From positions 28,782-92,781 of the forward strand of contig CAITVX010000033.1 in the NCBI GenBank assembly GCA_903895995.1: 64,000 nt of DNA. The letters are read 5' to 3'. Under the pieces are notes generated by a model. It had not been told where the DNA came from and did not search any database. It worked only from the letters and a program-made list of their open reading frames with translations. Within the stretch, counting starts at the first letter, position 1, and every line of letters starts with the position of its first letter. The DNA comes from an uncultured Actinomycetes bacterium. Its GTDB lineage: Bacteria; Actinomycetota; Actinomycetes; Nanopelagicales; Nanopelagicaceae. Below are positions 21,005 through 30,000 of this stretch, piece by piece. The translations under genes and the position numbers were made by a program.

Positions 21005-21441
21005 AGATCAAATCCACGCCAGCGCGATCCATGTCCCTTTGATGTGACAACCCGATCATTCTCGCCAGAACCAAATTCAATAGTGATCTCTAAATAAGTA
21101 TCTGCAAGGCGCTCTACAAAACTCTCGCCCCATTCGATCACAATGATCGAACTCTTCAAATGTGAATCCAGGTCGAGATCGTCAAAGATCGCCATCGGCT
21201 CACCGACTAATCGGTAGGCATCCACGTGGACAAGGCCCTCTTTGCCGTGATGGATACGAGAGATAACAAATGTTGGTGAAGTTATCCCGGCGATTCCTAG
21301 AGCTGCTCCAATGCCTTGAGTGAGAGCAGTCTTCCCGGCTCCAAGATCTCCTTTAAGGAGAACCAGATCGCCTGCGTGCAGATTCTCACCGATATGGCGG
21401 CCGAGATCTTTCATCGCTTCAGGGGATCTGACAAGGGCCAT
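21001..21441 (-). CDS. tsaE: tRNA threonylcarbamoyladenosine biosynthesis ATPase TsaE
   Basis: P-loop ATPase of the t6A synthesis complex, 146 aa. Walker A GDLGAGKT is at 31-38, followed by TSPTFVISRIHHGKEGLVHVDAYRL and IVIEWGESF, all family hallmarks. First gene of tsaE-tsaB/rimI-tsaD. No Shine-Dalgarno is seen; TACTCT ends six bases before the ATG, so the mRNA may be leaderless. Upstream lies the hairpin that ends the liv-hydrolase operon. Confidence 0.95.
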   Translation of the reverse strand: MALVRSPEAMKDLGRHIGENLHAGDLVLLKGDLGAGKTALTQGIGAALGIAGITSPTFVISRIHHGKEGLVHVDAYRLVGEPMAIFDDLDLDSHLKSSIIVIEWGESFVERLADTYLEITIEFGSGENDRVVTSKGHGSRWRGFDL

Positions 21442-21447
21442 GCAGTA

Positions 21448-21453
21448 AGAGTA
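21448..21453 (-). promoter_or_regulatory. Putative -10 box of tsaE (leaderless)
   Basis: TACTCT on the minus strand, then TACTGC, then the ATG at 21441. It matches TAnnnT at the spacing seen before five other genes in the window. No -35 box is recognised. Confidence 0.35.
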
Positions 21454-21470
21454 ATAGACGTGGGCATAGA

Positions 21471-21500
21471 AGAAGGGCCCCGGTTGCCCGAGGCCCTTCT
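21471..21500 (-). terminator. Hairpin terminator after the secreted hydrolase gene
   Basis: AGAAGGGCC (21471-21479) pairs with GGCCCTTCT (21492-21500), and the loop can extend the stem by three pairs. It lies 30 bp after the hydrolase stop. The downstream tract on the minus strand (TCTATG) is poor in T, so termination may be partial. Confidence 0.65.
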
Positions 21501-21529
21501 GAGGTGCTTGTTCTAACTAGCCCAGATGA

Positions 21530-23164
21530 TTAATTCTGGGAGTAGTACTTAGGTAGTACAGCGAGGAACTTCGGATCTGCAGTAGATCCACCCATCTTGC
21601 GGACCGCTGTTAGTAGCGCTCCACCTGAAAGGTTCTTGCCCTTGATTGATGCATAGGCCAAGAGATCTGCAACTGTTGTGTACTGCTTTGTTGTGAAGTT
21701 ACAGTGGTTAGTTCCATTTGCAGCAGCAGTCGATGTAACAGGTGAACCTGCTGCATCAAATGTTGTGTAATGAGTTGCAGGCAGGTTATAGATCGAGATC
21801 AAATTCGAAGGTCCACGAGCAACGTGAGCCTTGAGATTTGCCTTGATCTGAGCTGCGTATTGATCTGCATACTTATTTGCGAGGTATGTTGAACCACCTG
21901 CAGGAGTAATAGGATCTGCTACGCCAACCATAGTTACTGTTGGAACTGCAACCTTTCCAGTCCACTGAAGCAAGGTACGCATCTTCGCCATTGCAGTTGG
22001 GTTACCAGTCGCACGTGGTGATGCTCCGAGTACTGCAAGCATTCCAGCTGTGGCTTGTGATCCGCTAAGCGCTGCGTTAAATGTGCTCGCATCTGAACCA
22101 AGCTGAGCCGCGTAATCAGTCTTTGTATTATCAAAGATTGCGCCACCTGACTGTTGTTCCACATCGAGAGTTGCTAGGACTGCAAGTGCAGCAGCATTGG
22201 TTCCATTTTCAAGGATTGCAAGCGCTGGGCTCCCGAGAATTGAAAAGCCTGTATAACTTGATGTGTTCACAGAACCAGGTCCTGTTGTTCCATCAAAATG
22301 CGCACTTTGGGTTGGGATTCCTGCCATCAAACCGAGCATCAAGAGAGCTGACCGCGCTGGAATCTTTCCGAGTGCAGCAGCAACTGGTGCTGGTGTTGTA
22401 TCAGGCCATGTTGGAACGCTCGTTGCGAGTTCCTTTCCGATACCTGCTTGCAACTTACCCATAACGGTAAATACCTTGCCAAGATCAGTCATCGCTTCGC
22501 CATATCCAGCAGCTCCTGCTGAGTAATTTCCACCCTTAATAGATGGGTCGAAGAGCGTCTTAAGACCCCAGAGGAAATCTCCAGCCATTTTAAGCTCAGC
22601 TTCTACCGTGGATGTAGCCATGCAGAGGGGAGCTGCAGCTGAAATCTGAGTTCCAAGCTTCTCTGCCAATCCCTGTGTAATAAATCCACCGAGAGATTCA
22701 CCCCAGGCAATGACATTTGTAGTCTTAGTGAATTGAGTCTTAAAGGTATTGATCAATTCGACATCAGTTGCAACGCCTGAATCAGCGTTCCAACCTTGGC
22801 GAGCAAAACCAGAGCCCATGACTGCATATCCCTTGCCGAGCAAGTATCCGATAACAGTGGCATTTGGACCAGGTTGTGGAGTATTAGTTACCTTGTATCC
22901 ACCGATCAGTGGGATAGCTGCAGGAATATCAACGTTATAGCGATATCCGTGTGAATAGAGATAGACAGTTCCATTGAAGTTCGCAGGAACCATCATTGAG
23001 AATGGAGCGCCATCTGATGTAGCTCCGACACATGAATTAACAGGAACCTTGCCATCGCACAAAGGTGCCGCATGCGCGACGGTAGGTGTTGTTGTGAATG
23101 CGAGTGCTGCAAGAGCTGTTGCTCCAAGCACTGCAATTTTCTTATGCATAGATGAGATTTTCAT
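21530..23164 (-). CDS. Secreted alpha/beta-hydrolase-like protein
   Basis: Exported serine hydrolase of unknown substrate, 544 aa. A Sec signal peptide covers residues 1-32 (cut expected after AHA). YSHGYRY (70-76) looks like the oxyanion-loop HG motif, GESLGG (155-160) carries the nucleophile Ser157, Asp417 in GVADPITP is the likely acid, and His465 or His487 the base. About 150 residues of Ala/Gly-rich lid separate Ser and Asp. The ATG shares its A with the livK stop (TAATG), so the two are translationally coupled. The pairing suggests an extracellular esterase or amidase whose acid or amino-acid product is taken up by the adjacent transporter. That role is inferred. Confidence 0.75.
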   Translation of the reverse strand: MKISSMHKKIAVLGATALAALAFTTTPTVAHAAPLCDGKVPVNSCVGATSDGAPFSMMVPANFNGTVYLYSHGYRYNVDIPAAIPLIGGYKVTNTPQPGPNATVIGYLLGKGYAVMGSGFARQGWNADSGVATDVELINTFKTQFTKTTNVIAWGESLGGFITQGLAEKLGTQISAAAPLCMATSTVEAELKMAGDFLWGLKTLFDPSIKGGNYSAGAAGYGEAMTDLGKVFTVMGKLQAGIGKELATSVPTWPDTTPAPVAAALGKIPARSALLMLGLMAGIPTQSAHFDGTTGPGSVNTSSYTGFSILGSPALAILENGTNAAALAVLATLDVEQQSGGAIFDNTKTDYAAQLGSDASTFNAALSGSQATAGMLAVLGASPRATGNPTAMAKMRTLLQWTGKVAVPTVTMVGVADPITPAGGSTYLANKYADQYAAQIKANLKAHVARGPSNLISIYNLPATHYTTFDAAGSPVTSTAAANGTNHCNFTTKQYTTVADLLAYASIKGKNLSGGALLTAVRKMGGSTADPKFLAVLPKYYSQN

Positions 23165-24468
23165 TAGTTTGTTGGCAATCCCTTCGCTGGCATTGCTGGA
23201 CGTGCTGCTGCTGCTTTCACAACAGGGCCACTTCCAGAATCGGTTGAGTAAAGCGTGTACTTGCCAGGACCGTCAGCAGAAACAGCGTTTCCGTCAGCTC
23301 CGAGCTTTCCGAACCAGTAGCCGGTATAACCGACGTGGCTAGTTGCGCTAAAAAGAATTGGTGACAAGGAAGCCGATGCCCAAGTAGAACCCTTGGTCTC
23401 GATCGCCTTGATCAACTTTGCGCGAGTTGGGGTTGTACCCGCTGCGCGAAGAGCTTGCACAGTCATCATCGCTGTATTCATACCAGTGAGGATATTGTTA
23501 TCGAATACTTGACCAGCGTTGTACTGAGCATTGATGCTCTTGAACAAGGTGATGTACTCATCTGTTGCATCAGATGCTGATGGCAAGAATGAGGCAGAGA
23601 TTGTTCCGGCAAGTGCTGGAGCCAATGGTCCAAGGAGTCCCTTGAGGGTTGTTCCATCGCTACCGACAGAGCCCAAGATCATCTGGATTTTACCGAGCAA
23701 GCCAGCCTTATAGATAGCGCCAGCAAGCGCAGCAGTTGCGCTTGTAACGCCGAACATAATGACTGTATCTGCCTGCGCAGCAACAAGGGCAGTTACCCAC
23801 TTAGGGGCAGTCGTTGGATCAACTTGTGAGAAGGCAGAGTAAGGAATCTTCGCTACGAAGTTGGTACCCGCTGTTGTAAAGCCCTTAATCGCATCGAGGC
23901 CGAAGTCATCATCTTGGTAGATGAGAGCAACTTTTTTGCCAGCAAAGTTATCGGCAAGGTACTTACCCATAACCTTCGCTTCAGTTGCGTATGAAGGGAA
24001 TAGTGGGAATGTTGTTGGGTACTTCTTCATATCTGCAAAACCACTGAAGCCAGTGTTAACGAAGAGACGTGGAACAGAGTGGCTATTAACAAGGCGAGTT
24101 GTCGCTTCGTTATTAGCAGTTCCTAGAGTTCCAACAAGTGCGAAGACCTTATCTTTAAGGATGAGGTCATTCGTTACTGAAAGAGTTGTTGCTGGTGAGT
24201 AGCCATCATCTTTGACGACGAGCTGGATCTTGCGACCATAAACTCCACCATTTGCGTTGACGTAATCGAAGTACGCCTTCATTGCTCCTGGGATCTTGTT
24301 ATAGCCAGGTGCAGCTGCGCCAGTAAGTGGCACAGTGATACCTAATTTAATAGTTGAGCTGGTTACACCAGTCTCGGCTTGGGCTGGGAGTGCACTTGCA
24401 ACAAGTGCTGCTACTGCGATTGTCGCAGCTGCAAATATCCCGCCTTTGGTTCGGCGCGAAGCGAGCAT
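23164..24468 (-). CDS. livK: Branched-chain-type ABC transporter substrate-binding protein (LivK-like)
   Basis: Periplasmic-binding-protein fold type I, 434 aa from the ATG at 24468, chosen because AGGAA lies six bases upstream and a signal peptide follows at once. The signal ends AQA before ET; there is no lipobox cysteine. The mature protein shows KLGITVPLTGAAAPGY, LVVKDDGYSPATT and ALIYQDDDFG, typical of amino-acid, amide or urea binding proteins of the HAAT family. The ligand cannot be assigned. Unusually it lies after the permeases and ATPases and before a secreted hydrolase. Confidence 0.9.
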   Translation of the reverse strand: MLASRRTKGGIFAAATIAVAALVASALPAQAETGVTSSTIKLGITVPLTGAAAPGYNKIPGAMKAYFDYVNANGGVYGRKIQLVVKDDGYSPATTLSVTNDLILKDKVFALVGTLGTANNEATTRLVNSHSVPRLFVNTGFSGFADMKKYPTTFPLFPSYATEAKVMGKYLADNFAGKKVALIYQDDDFGLDAIKGFTTAGTNFVAKIPYSAFSQVDPTTAPKWVTALVAAQADTVIMFGVTSATAALAGAIYKAGLLGKIQMILGSVGSDGTTLKGLLGPLAPALAGTISASFLPSASDATDEYITLFKSINAQYNAGQVFDNNILTGMNTAMMTVQALRAAGTTPTRAKLIKAIETKGSTWASASLSPILFSATSHVGYTGYWFGKLGADGNAVSADGPGKYTLYSTDSGSGPVVKAAAARPAMPAKGLPTN

Positions 24469-24517
24469 GAATTTCCTTCCATCGAGGGTATGTAGGAACT
24501 GCCTATATGAAGTTGTA

Positions 24518-25483
24518 CTAGCGCTTTCGATGCGGCAACTTTGGTCCGTTCGGTGCAAAGAGCACCGTAAGAATCAAGAGCACACCTGTAATAACGCCAG
24601 GAAGGTTTGAAGTTACTTTCTCTGAACCCCCGAGGTGCGCTGCAATCGAACCGGAGAGTTCTGGGATGGCTACCAAAACCACTGCACCAACAATGCTACC
24701 CCCGAGATTGCTTACTCCTGCGAGAACCGCCCCAGTAACGAGCGTGAAGGAGAGTGTCAGAGTGAATGCGAGTGGTGCAACCAACCCAAGGAGCATGGCA
24801 AATAATGAGCCAGCTAGCCCTGCAACGGCTGAACTGAGCGTAAATGCGAGAACTTTGGCCCGGCCTACATCGATCCCTGAAAGTGCCGCTGCGGTCGGAT
24901 TACTGCGTACCGCTCTCCACCGCCTTCCATAACGAGTTGATAACAAATTACGAAGTAGCCAAAAAATGGCCAAAGCGGCGGTTACGCAGACCCAGAAGAA
25001 CCACCGGTATTGCGAGAACTCTTTTCCAATCCATGGTGGAGCCGTACCAACATCGAAGGTGAGGCCCTGCTCTCCACCAAGAATATGAAATTGATTAGCA
25101 AGTGAAGGAAGTCCAACTGCAAGTGCAAGTGTTGTTCCTGCTAAATAAGGACCACGCAATCGTGCTGCAGCGATACCAAGTAAAAATCCTGCAAGAGCGC
25201 CGATTGCTGTGCCAACAATAAATGCGAGTGGGTATGGAAGGTGCCAATGTATTTGTGCAATGACCGAGGCATATCCACCGATAGCCATCAGCGCACCATG
25301 TCCAAGAGAAATCTGGCCAGAGTATCCCGTTAATAAAACTATCGATGCAATTGCGATAGCGAAGATTGCGATCTGTGCACCTTGATAAGCGCGCAACTCA
25401 TCAATATGTCCACTTGCAAGGAGAAGTACTGCACCTACAACAATGGAGAGAGCAAACCTTTGTAATGGAGATTTATGCTTCAC
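24518..25483 (-). CDS. livM: Branched-chain-type ABC transporter permease LivM
   Basis: Membrane permease of the HAAT importer, about 321 aa, with 8-9 spans. The GTG at 25483 is preferred because GAGGAG lies six bases upstream; a longer frame reaching 25534 would overlap livH by 62 bp. The motif GYSGQISLGHGALMAIGGYAS near residues 60-80 and the cytoplasmic RSNPTAAALSGIDVGRAK loop are typical of LivM. It overlaps livH by 11 bp. Confidence 0.92.
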   Translation of the reverse strand: MKHKSPLQRFALSIVVGAVLLLASGHIDELRAYQGAQIAIFAIAIASIVLLTGYSGQISLGHGALMAIGGYASVIAQIHWHLPYPLAFIVGTAIGALAGFLLGIAAARLRGPYLAGTTLALAVGLPSLANQFHILGGEQGLTFDVGTAPPWIGKEFSQYRWFFWVCVTAALAIFWLLRNLLSTRYGRRWRAVRSNPTAAALSGIDVGRAKVLAFTLSSAVAGLAGSLFAMLLGLVAPLAFTLTLSFTLVTGAVLAGVSNLGGSIVGAVVLVAIPELSGSIAAHLGGSEKVTSNLPGVITGVLLILTVLFAPNGPKLPHRKR

Positions 25484-26369
25484 GGCTACTCCTCGCTCCA
25501 AAAATACCTTGGGGGCGAATAAGGAGAACTGCAATCAAGATGACAAAGGCTGCGCTAAAGATTATTGAACTCCCAATATATTGAAGAATAAATGCGAAGC
25601 CCAAGCCGAGAACTAATCCGCCAACAACGGCACCCACCAAACTCTCTAGGCCACCGATAACTGCTGCTACAAAACCAGTGACGAGTAAGAGATCAAGTGA
25701 ATTGGGAGAGAGGAACATCGTTGGTGTTACCAGTGCGCCAGCTACAGCACCAGCAGCTCCGGCAAATGCCCAGCCGATAGTTCTCATGCGATCTACACGC
25801 ACTCCAGATAATCGAGATATCTCAGGCTGGAAACTTGCAGCACGCAGTGAGAGTCCTAAGCGTGTGAACTTAAAGATTGCCGCAAATATCGCCATAACAA
25901 CAACAGAGCCAATAACAATCGCAGCATTCTGAGGCGAGAACGGGATTGTCGTGTGACCAATCTTGAATCCCATGCTTGAGAGAGGGGATGTGTACTGCAA
26001 GAAGGTATTCCCCCAGATCATGCCAGCAAGGCTTCGTATCAGCCCAAGTACTCCAAGTGTTGCAATAACAGGAGCAATCGCTTCTACTGGGGTTCCTTTA
26101 GTGCGCTTCGCCAAAGGTCGCATGACCAACGCTTCAACGAGTGCGCTGATGAGCGCTCCTGCAATGACAGCAACCGGAAGTGAGAGCCAATAGTTATGGA
26201 AGCGGTTCATCGCTTCATAACCAAGGTATGTTGAAAGAATCGCTTGTCCGGCCGCTGCGAAATTAACAACACGAGTAGAACGCCAGACCAAGACGAGCGC
26301 TAATGACATGAGTGAGTAGATTGCGCCGCTATTTAAACCGATCAAAATTGTATTAAGGAAGATTGTCAT
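25473..26369 (-). CDS. livH: Branched-chain-type ABC transporter permease LivH
   Basis: Second membrane permease of the importer, 298 aa, about eight spans. GLNSGAIYSLMSLALVLVWRSTRVVNFAAAGQ is the family N-terminus, and the loop RAASFQPEISRLSGVRVDRM contacts the ATPases. Its ATG shares a base with the livF stop (TAATG). Confidence 0.93.
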   Translation of the reverse strand: MTIFLNTILIGLNSGAIYSLMSLALVLVWRSTRVVNFAAAGQAILSTYLGYEAMNRFHNYWLSLPVAVIAGALISALVEALVMRPLAKRTKGTPVEAIAPVIATLGVLGLIRSLAGMIWGNTFLQYTSPLSSMGFKIGHTTIPFSPQNAAIVIGSVVVMAIFAAIFKFTRLGLSLRAASFQPEISRLSGVRVDRMRTIGWAFAGAAGAVAGALVTPTMFLSPNSLDLLLVTGFVAAVIGGLESLVGAVVGGLVLGLGFAFILQYIGSSIIFSAAFVILIAVLLIRPQGIFGARSSREA

Positions 26370-27079
26370 TAGTACCCCAAGTAAGCAGATCGAAGGGCCG
26401 GGTCATTCATCAAATCGGCAGATGCGCCTGTTGCAACAAGCTTGCCGAGATTGATAATGATTCCTCGGTCAGCGATGCGCAGAGCAGAGAGTGCATTCTG
26501 CTCAACTAAGACAACAGTGATACCTAAGCTGCGTCTGAGTGAATCGATCGCCGCAAAAATTTGGTCAATAACAAGAGGTGCCAACCCGAGTGAAGGTTCA
26601 TCCAGAAGGAGAAGTTGTGGCCGAGCAACTATCGCACGACCGATCGCAAGCATCTGACGTTCACCGCCCGATAAAGTATCTGCGCCTTGTGACATGCGTT
26701 CAGCAAGTCGCGGGAAGAGATCCAGTGCCATCTGTGTTGCTGAAGCAACATCTGCCCGATCTTTTCTCCAGATCCCACCAAGTTGGAGATTTTCACTCAC
26801 CGTGAGCTCTGGAATAACAGCTTTACCCTCTGAGACATGAACGATTCCTTTACGCACAAGATCTTCGGGACGTTTTCCAACGATCGATTCCCCTCGCCAA
26901 CTCATTGAGCCATGTTCAACTGGCAATAATCCAGAGATGGCTCGCAAGAGACTCGTCTTTCCTGCACCATTACTACCAATGATTGTGACAAGTTCGCCTT
27001 CATTGATTGTAAAAGTGAGATCATCGATTGCGGTGATAGCTCCGTGCGCAACCTTTACATTGCTGAGTTGAAGTGTCAT
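26369..27079 (-). CDS. livF: Branched-chain-type ABC transporter ATP-binding protein LivF
   Basis: ATPase of the HAAT importer, 236 aa. Walker A GSNGAGKT lies near residues 35-42, the signature SGGERQML near 134 and Walker B LLLDEPSLGLAP near 154-165, the last being typical of LivF. Overlaps livG by 4 bp and livH by one base. Confidence 0.95.
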   Translation of the reverse strand: MTLQLSNVKVAHGAITAIDDLTFTINEGELVTIIGSNGAGKTSLLRAISGLLPVEHGSMSWRGESIVGKRPEDLVRKGIVHVSEGKAVIPELTVSENLQLGGIWRKDRADVASATQMALDLFPRLAERMSQGADTLSGGERQMLAIGRAIVARPQLLLLDEPSLGLAPLVIDQIFAAIDSLRRSLGITVVLVEQNALSALRIADRGIIINLGKLVATGASADLMNDPALRSAYLGY

Positions 27080-27846
27080 TCGTGCCCCGTATGTGAACCG
27101 AGGTAAGCGGCGATAACAGCAGGGTTCTCACGCACCTCGGCGGGAGTGCCTTCAGCAATAAGTTCACCAAAGTTCAAGACATAGATCCGATCACAAACAC
27201 TCATAACAACATCCATATGATGTTCGACAATCAAAACTGATGTCGTACCGCGAATATTGCGGATCATTCCCTTCATCCACTCGATATCTTGAGGGCCGAG
27301 TCCACCTGCTGGCTCATCGAGCATCAATAACTTTGGAGCGCTGACTAGAGCTCGGGCAATCGCGACCCGTTTAGTAATTGGGTATGGCAATGAATCTGCA
27401 CGTCGATTCGCAATATCTGCACAATATGTATTTTCAAGTGCAATCTGAGCGCGCTCGCGAAGAGCCGCTTCACTCTTTCGATCTGCACCAAAGAATGATC
27501 GTAACAACCCAGCCTTCGCATGCATCTCTGCGCCGATCATCACATTCTCTAAGACAGTTAGATCCCCGAAGAGTCCAACGCCTTGAAGTGTGCGAGAGAT
27601 CTGGTGATCTACAAGATCATGTGGTTGAAGCCAATCACTTGAAGAGCCATTGAGAGTGAGGTGACCCGAGGTTGGTTTTACTATTCCAGAGAGAACATTG
27701 AAGAGAGTTGTCTTGCCCGCTCCATTTGGCCCGATTAATCCAACAACTTCACCAGGATTGACGGTGAGGTGAACATCGCTCAGTGCTTTTAAGCCACCAA
27801 ATTGAACGGTAACAGCATCAACGGAGAGGAGCGAACTATTCGACAA
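27076..27846 (-). CDS. livG: Branched-chain-type ABC transporter ATP-binding protein LivG
   Basis: Larger ATPase of the pair, about 256 aa. Walker A GPNGAGKT, the LivG-type SRTLQGVGLFGDLTVLENVMIG segment and Walker B LMLDEPAGGLGPQD are present; the ABC signature is unusual (SLPYPITKRVAIARAL instead of LSYGxQRR). I favour the TTG at 27846 because GAGGGGGAG lies six bases before it; an ATG at 27870 has no clear ribosome-binding site. Only 11-35 bp separate it from alr, so the transporter is probably cotranscribed with acpS-alr. Confidence 0.92.
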   Translation of the reverse strand: MSNSSLLSVDAVTVQFGGLKALSDVHLTVNPGEVVGLIGPNGAGKTTLFNVLSGIVKPTSGHLTLNGSSSDWLQPHDLVDHQISRTLQGVGLFGDLTVLENVMIGAEMHAKAGLLRSFFGADRKSEAALRERAQIALENTYCADIANRRADSLPYPITKRVAIARALVSAPKLLMLDEPAGGLGPQDIEWMKGMIRNIRGTTSVLIVEHHMDVVMSVCDRIYVLNFGELIAEGTPAEVRENPAVIAAYLGSHTGHE

Positions 27847-27881
27847 GACGTACTCCCCCTCAACGTTCATTGATGTGCAGC

Positions 27882-28994
27882 TTACCGAAGGTAGATTCTA
27901 GGCAATCTACTGGCAATACGTGTGGTTATTTCATAATTAATTGTGCCTGCAGCACTCGCCCAATCATCAGCGCTAAATCCATCTTCGCCAATCACCGTTA
28001 CATATTCTCCTGCGAGGGCTTGTGAATCTGGGCCGAGATCCACAACACATTGATCCATAGAGACTCTGCCAACTAATCTCGCTAATTCGCCTTTATAGGA
28101 GACTCCCGCAGTGGAATCAGCGCGACGAGGCAACCCATCGCTATATCCCATACAGACAATTCCAAGTTTTGTATCCATATCGGTGACACCTACCCCGCCA
28201 TAACCAACTCGCGAAAAGGCAGGGACGCTCTTAACATTGACGAGCTTCGCCTTAATCGACATTGCGGGAATGAGACCAAGTTTTTCAGAGCTGCCCATTG
28301 TGGTGATATCAGGAGTTAACCCATACATCGCGATCCCGATTCGTACCATCTGCTTGTGTGAACTCTTGTGAGCGAGTGCTCCGGCAGAGTTTGCGGTGTG
28401 AACTATCTCTGGATAAATTCCTTCACTTTGTAAGGCGTTGAGTAATACATTGAAGAGAATTAATTGTTGCTCGGTGAAATCTGAATCTGGTTCATCAGCC
28501 CTTGCAAAGTGAGTCCAGAAACCAACAATATGAAGTGAATCTTTAACTTCACGTAGCCGGATTAAGAATGGATCCCATTCTTCAAGGAATCCACCGCGGG
28601 TCATGCCAGTATCGACTTCGATATGAACTCGCGGTGTTATGCCAGTGCGCTCTCCAGCAGCAAGAATTCCCTCAAGAATCGCAAGAGAAGATATAGAGAG
28701 ATCAATACGCTCACGTAGTGCAGTGTCGAAATCATCTCCAGGTGGAGTGAGCCAGGCTAATACCGGTGCGGTAATCCCTGCAGCGCGAAGTTGTAGCGCT
28801 TCCTCAAGAAGCGCTGTTCCAAGCCAGGATGCGCCTGATTCAACTGCAGCGCGTGCAACTTCAATTAATCCATGTCCATAGGCATCTGCTTTCACAACTG
28901 CCAATATCTGGGAATCCGTCTCGCTCGCAATAGTCTGGATATTTGCCGCGATCGCAGCGAGATTAACTTCTACAAATGCTCGTGGTTCACTCAC
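27882..28994 (-). CDS. alr: Alanine racemase
   Basis: PLP enzyme interconverting L- and D-alanine for peptidoglycan; 370 aa. Lys35 in VVKADAYGHG binds PLP, and SRVGYGG carries the Tyr used as the second acid/base. The C-terminal beta domain has RVSMDQCVVDLG. It overlaps acpS by 4 bp. In mycobacteria alr is directly followed by tsaE; here the liv-hydrolase operon is inserted between them. Confidence 0.97.
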   Translation of the reverse strand: MSEPRAFVEVNLAAIAANIQTIASETDSQILAVVKADAYGHGLIEVARAAVESGASWLGTALLEEALQLRAAGITAPVLAWLTPPGDDFDTALRERIDLSISSLAILEGILAAGERTGITPRVHIEVDTGMTRGGFLEEWDPFLIRLREVKDSLHIVGFWTHFARADEPDSDFTEQQLILFNVLLNALQSEGIYPEIVHTANSAGALAHKSSHKQMVRIGIAMYGLTPDITTMGSSEKLGLIPAMSIKAKLVNVKSVPAFSRVGYGGVGVTDMDTKLGIVCMGYSDGLPRRADSTAGVSYKGELARLVGRVSMDQCVVDLGPDSQALAGEYVTVIGEDGFSADDWASAAGTINYEITTRIASRLPRIYLR

Positions 28995-29332
28995 TCTTCG
29001 ATCACCACCATCGCAGAAGCGATACCAGCGTCATGAGAGAGCGTGAGATGCACCTTCTTACCTTGTAGAAAAGCTGCAGTTGCCCCGCTGAGTTCAAAGG
29101 TTGGTTTACCAGTGGCAAGATTAATGATCTCTATATCTTGCCAATGGAAATTCTCTTTTGAATCCATCGCCTTTGCGATCGCCTCTTTTGCCGCAAATCG
29201 TGCAGCAAGTGAATGGATAGGTCTCTCCAATTCAGAACCCTTAAAGAGTCGTCCTTTCAGGTTTGGGGTCCTTTGCAATGACTCCTCAAAACGCGCGATA
29301 TCTACGACATCGATACCAATTCCAAAGATCAT
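28991..29332 (-). CDS. acpS: Holo-[acyl-carrier-protein] synthase
   Basis: Transfers 4'-phosphopantetheine to acyl carrier proteins; 113 aa, the usual size. GIGIDVVDIARF at the N-terminus gives the metal-binding Asp, and RFAAKEAIAKAM the catalytic Glu/Lys. It overlaps the PAP2 gene and alr by 4 bp each, which indicates a coupled operon with glmS upstream. Confidence 0.96.
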   Translation of the reverse strand: MIFGIGIDVVDIARFEESLQRTPNLKGRLFKGSELERPIHSLAARFAAKEAIAKAMDSKENFHWQDIEIINLATGKPTFELSGATAAFLQGKKVHLTLSHDAGIASAMVVIEE

Positions 29333-30000
29333 GATGGTTGCCTTGTCGATGGCCAGGCGCGATCAATGGCAATCAAGAAAACTAAGAGAGATCCACCGAT
29401 TAAGACACCACCCAGAAGATCAGAGAACCAATGTGTATTTCGTATGAGCGAGACGATACAAACTGTTGTCGTAATTATGAGAACGAGCCAATTAAATTTA
29501 ATCCCTTGAAATGGTTCGCGGTGGGTATAGCGATAGACCAAATAGGAGAACATCCCCCAGGTAAGTAAGGCATTTGCAGAGTGGCCGCTTGGGTATGAGA
29601 GTCCTCCAGCATGCAGTAGATCTAAGGCTAATCGAGGCTTACTTCTACCAAAGATTATTTTAGAGAGACCGACCACTCCATTGAGAAGTACGAGGGCCGA
29701 TACTGAGAGATAGAGAGGGCGCATAGATTTAAATCGCCACCCGATGAAAGCTGCAGTTATTAAGAGCACTATTGCTGTGAAGCTACGAAGGCCAAGATCA
29801 TCAAGAGCGAGTAGCACGTGGCTTGAGAGCCCTCTAAAGGTGTGGTGCTTTAACTCTTTGATCCAATGATCAAAGCGGTAGAGATAGCTCTTGGTTAAGA
29901 CCTGCTGTGTAACAAGAAGAAAACCCAGAAAGAGAATCGCCGACCATCGAAAGGCGCGATACATCTCTGCCTTACGAACTTCTGGGAGATTCTTAAACAT
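29329..30000 (-). CDS. PAP2-family membrane phosphatase
   Basis: Membrane lipid phosphatase, 223 aa, with about five to six spans. The three-part active site reads K-x6-KP (KIIFGRSKP, a variant of K-x6-RP), PSGH, and R-N-T-H-x3-D, facing the outside. Such enzymes dephosphorylate undecaprenyl pyrophosphate or phosphatidic acid; being between glmS and acpS/alr, a role in the cell-wall lipid carrier cycle is plausible but unproven. Starts one base before the glmS stop ends. Confidence 0.85.
   Translation of the reverse strand: MFKNLPEVRKAEMYRAFRWSAILFLGFLLVTQQVLTKSYLYRFDHWIKELKHHTFRGLSSHVLLALDDLGLRSFTAIVLLITAAFIGWRFKSMRPLYLSVSALVLLNGVVGLSKIIFGRSKPRLALDLLHAGGLSYPSGHSANALLTWGMFSYLVYRYTHREPFQGIKFNWLVLIITTTVCIVSLIRNTHWFSDLLGGVLIGGSLLVFLIAIDRAWPSTRQPS

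Noticed and set aside
24469..24558. Longer LivK N-terminus reaching 24558
   Set aside because: It would hide the signal peptide and overlap livM; a good ribosome-binding site supports 24468.
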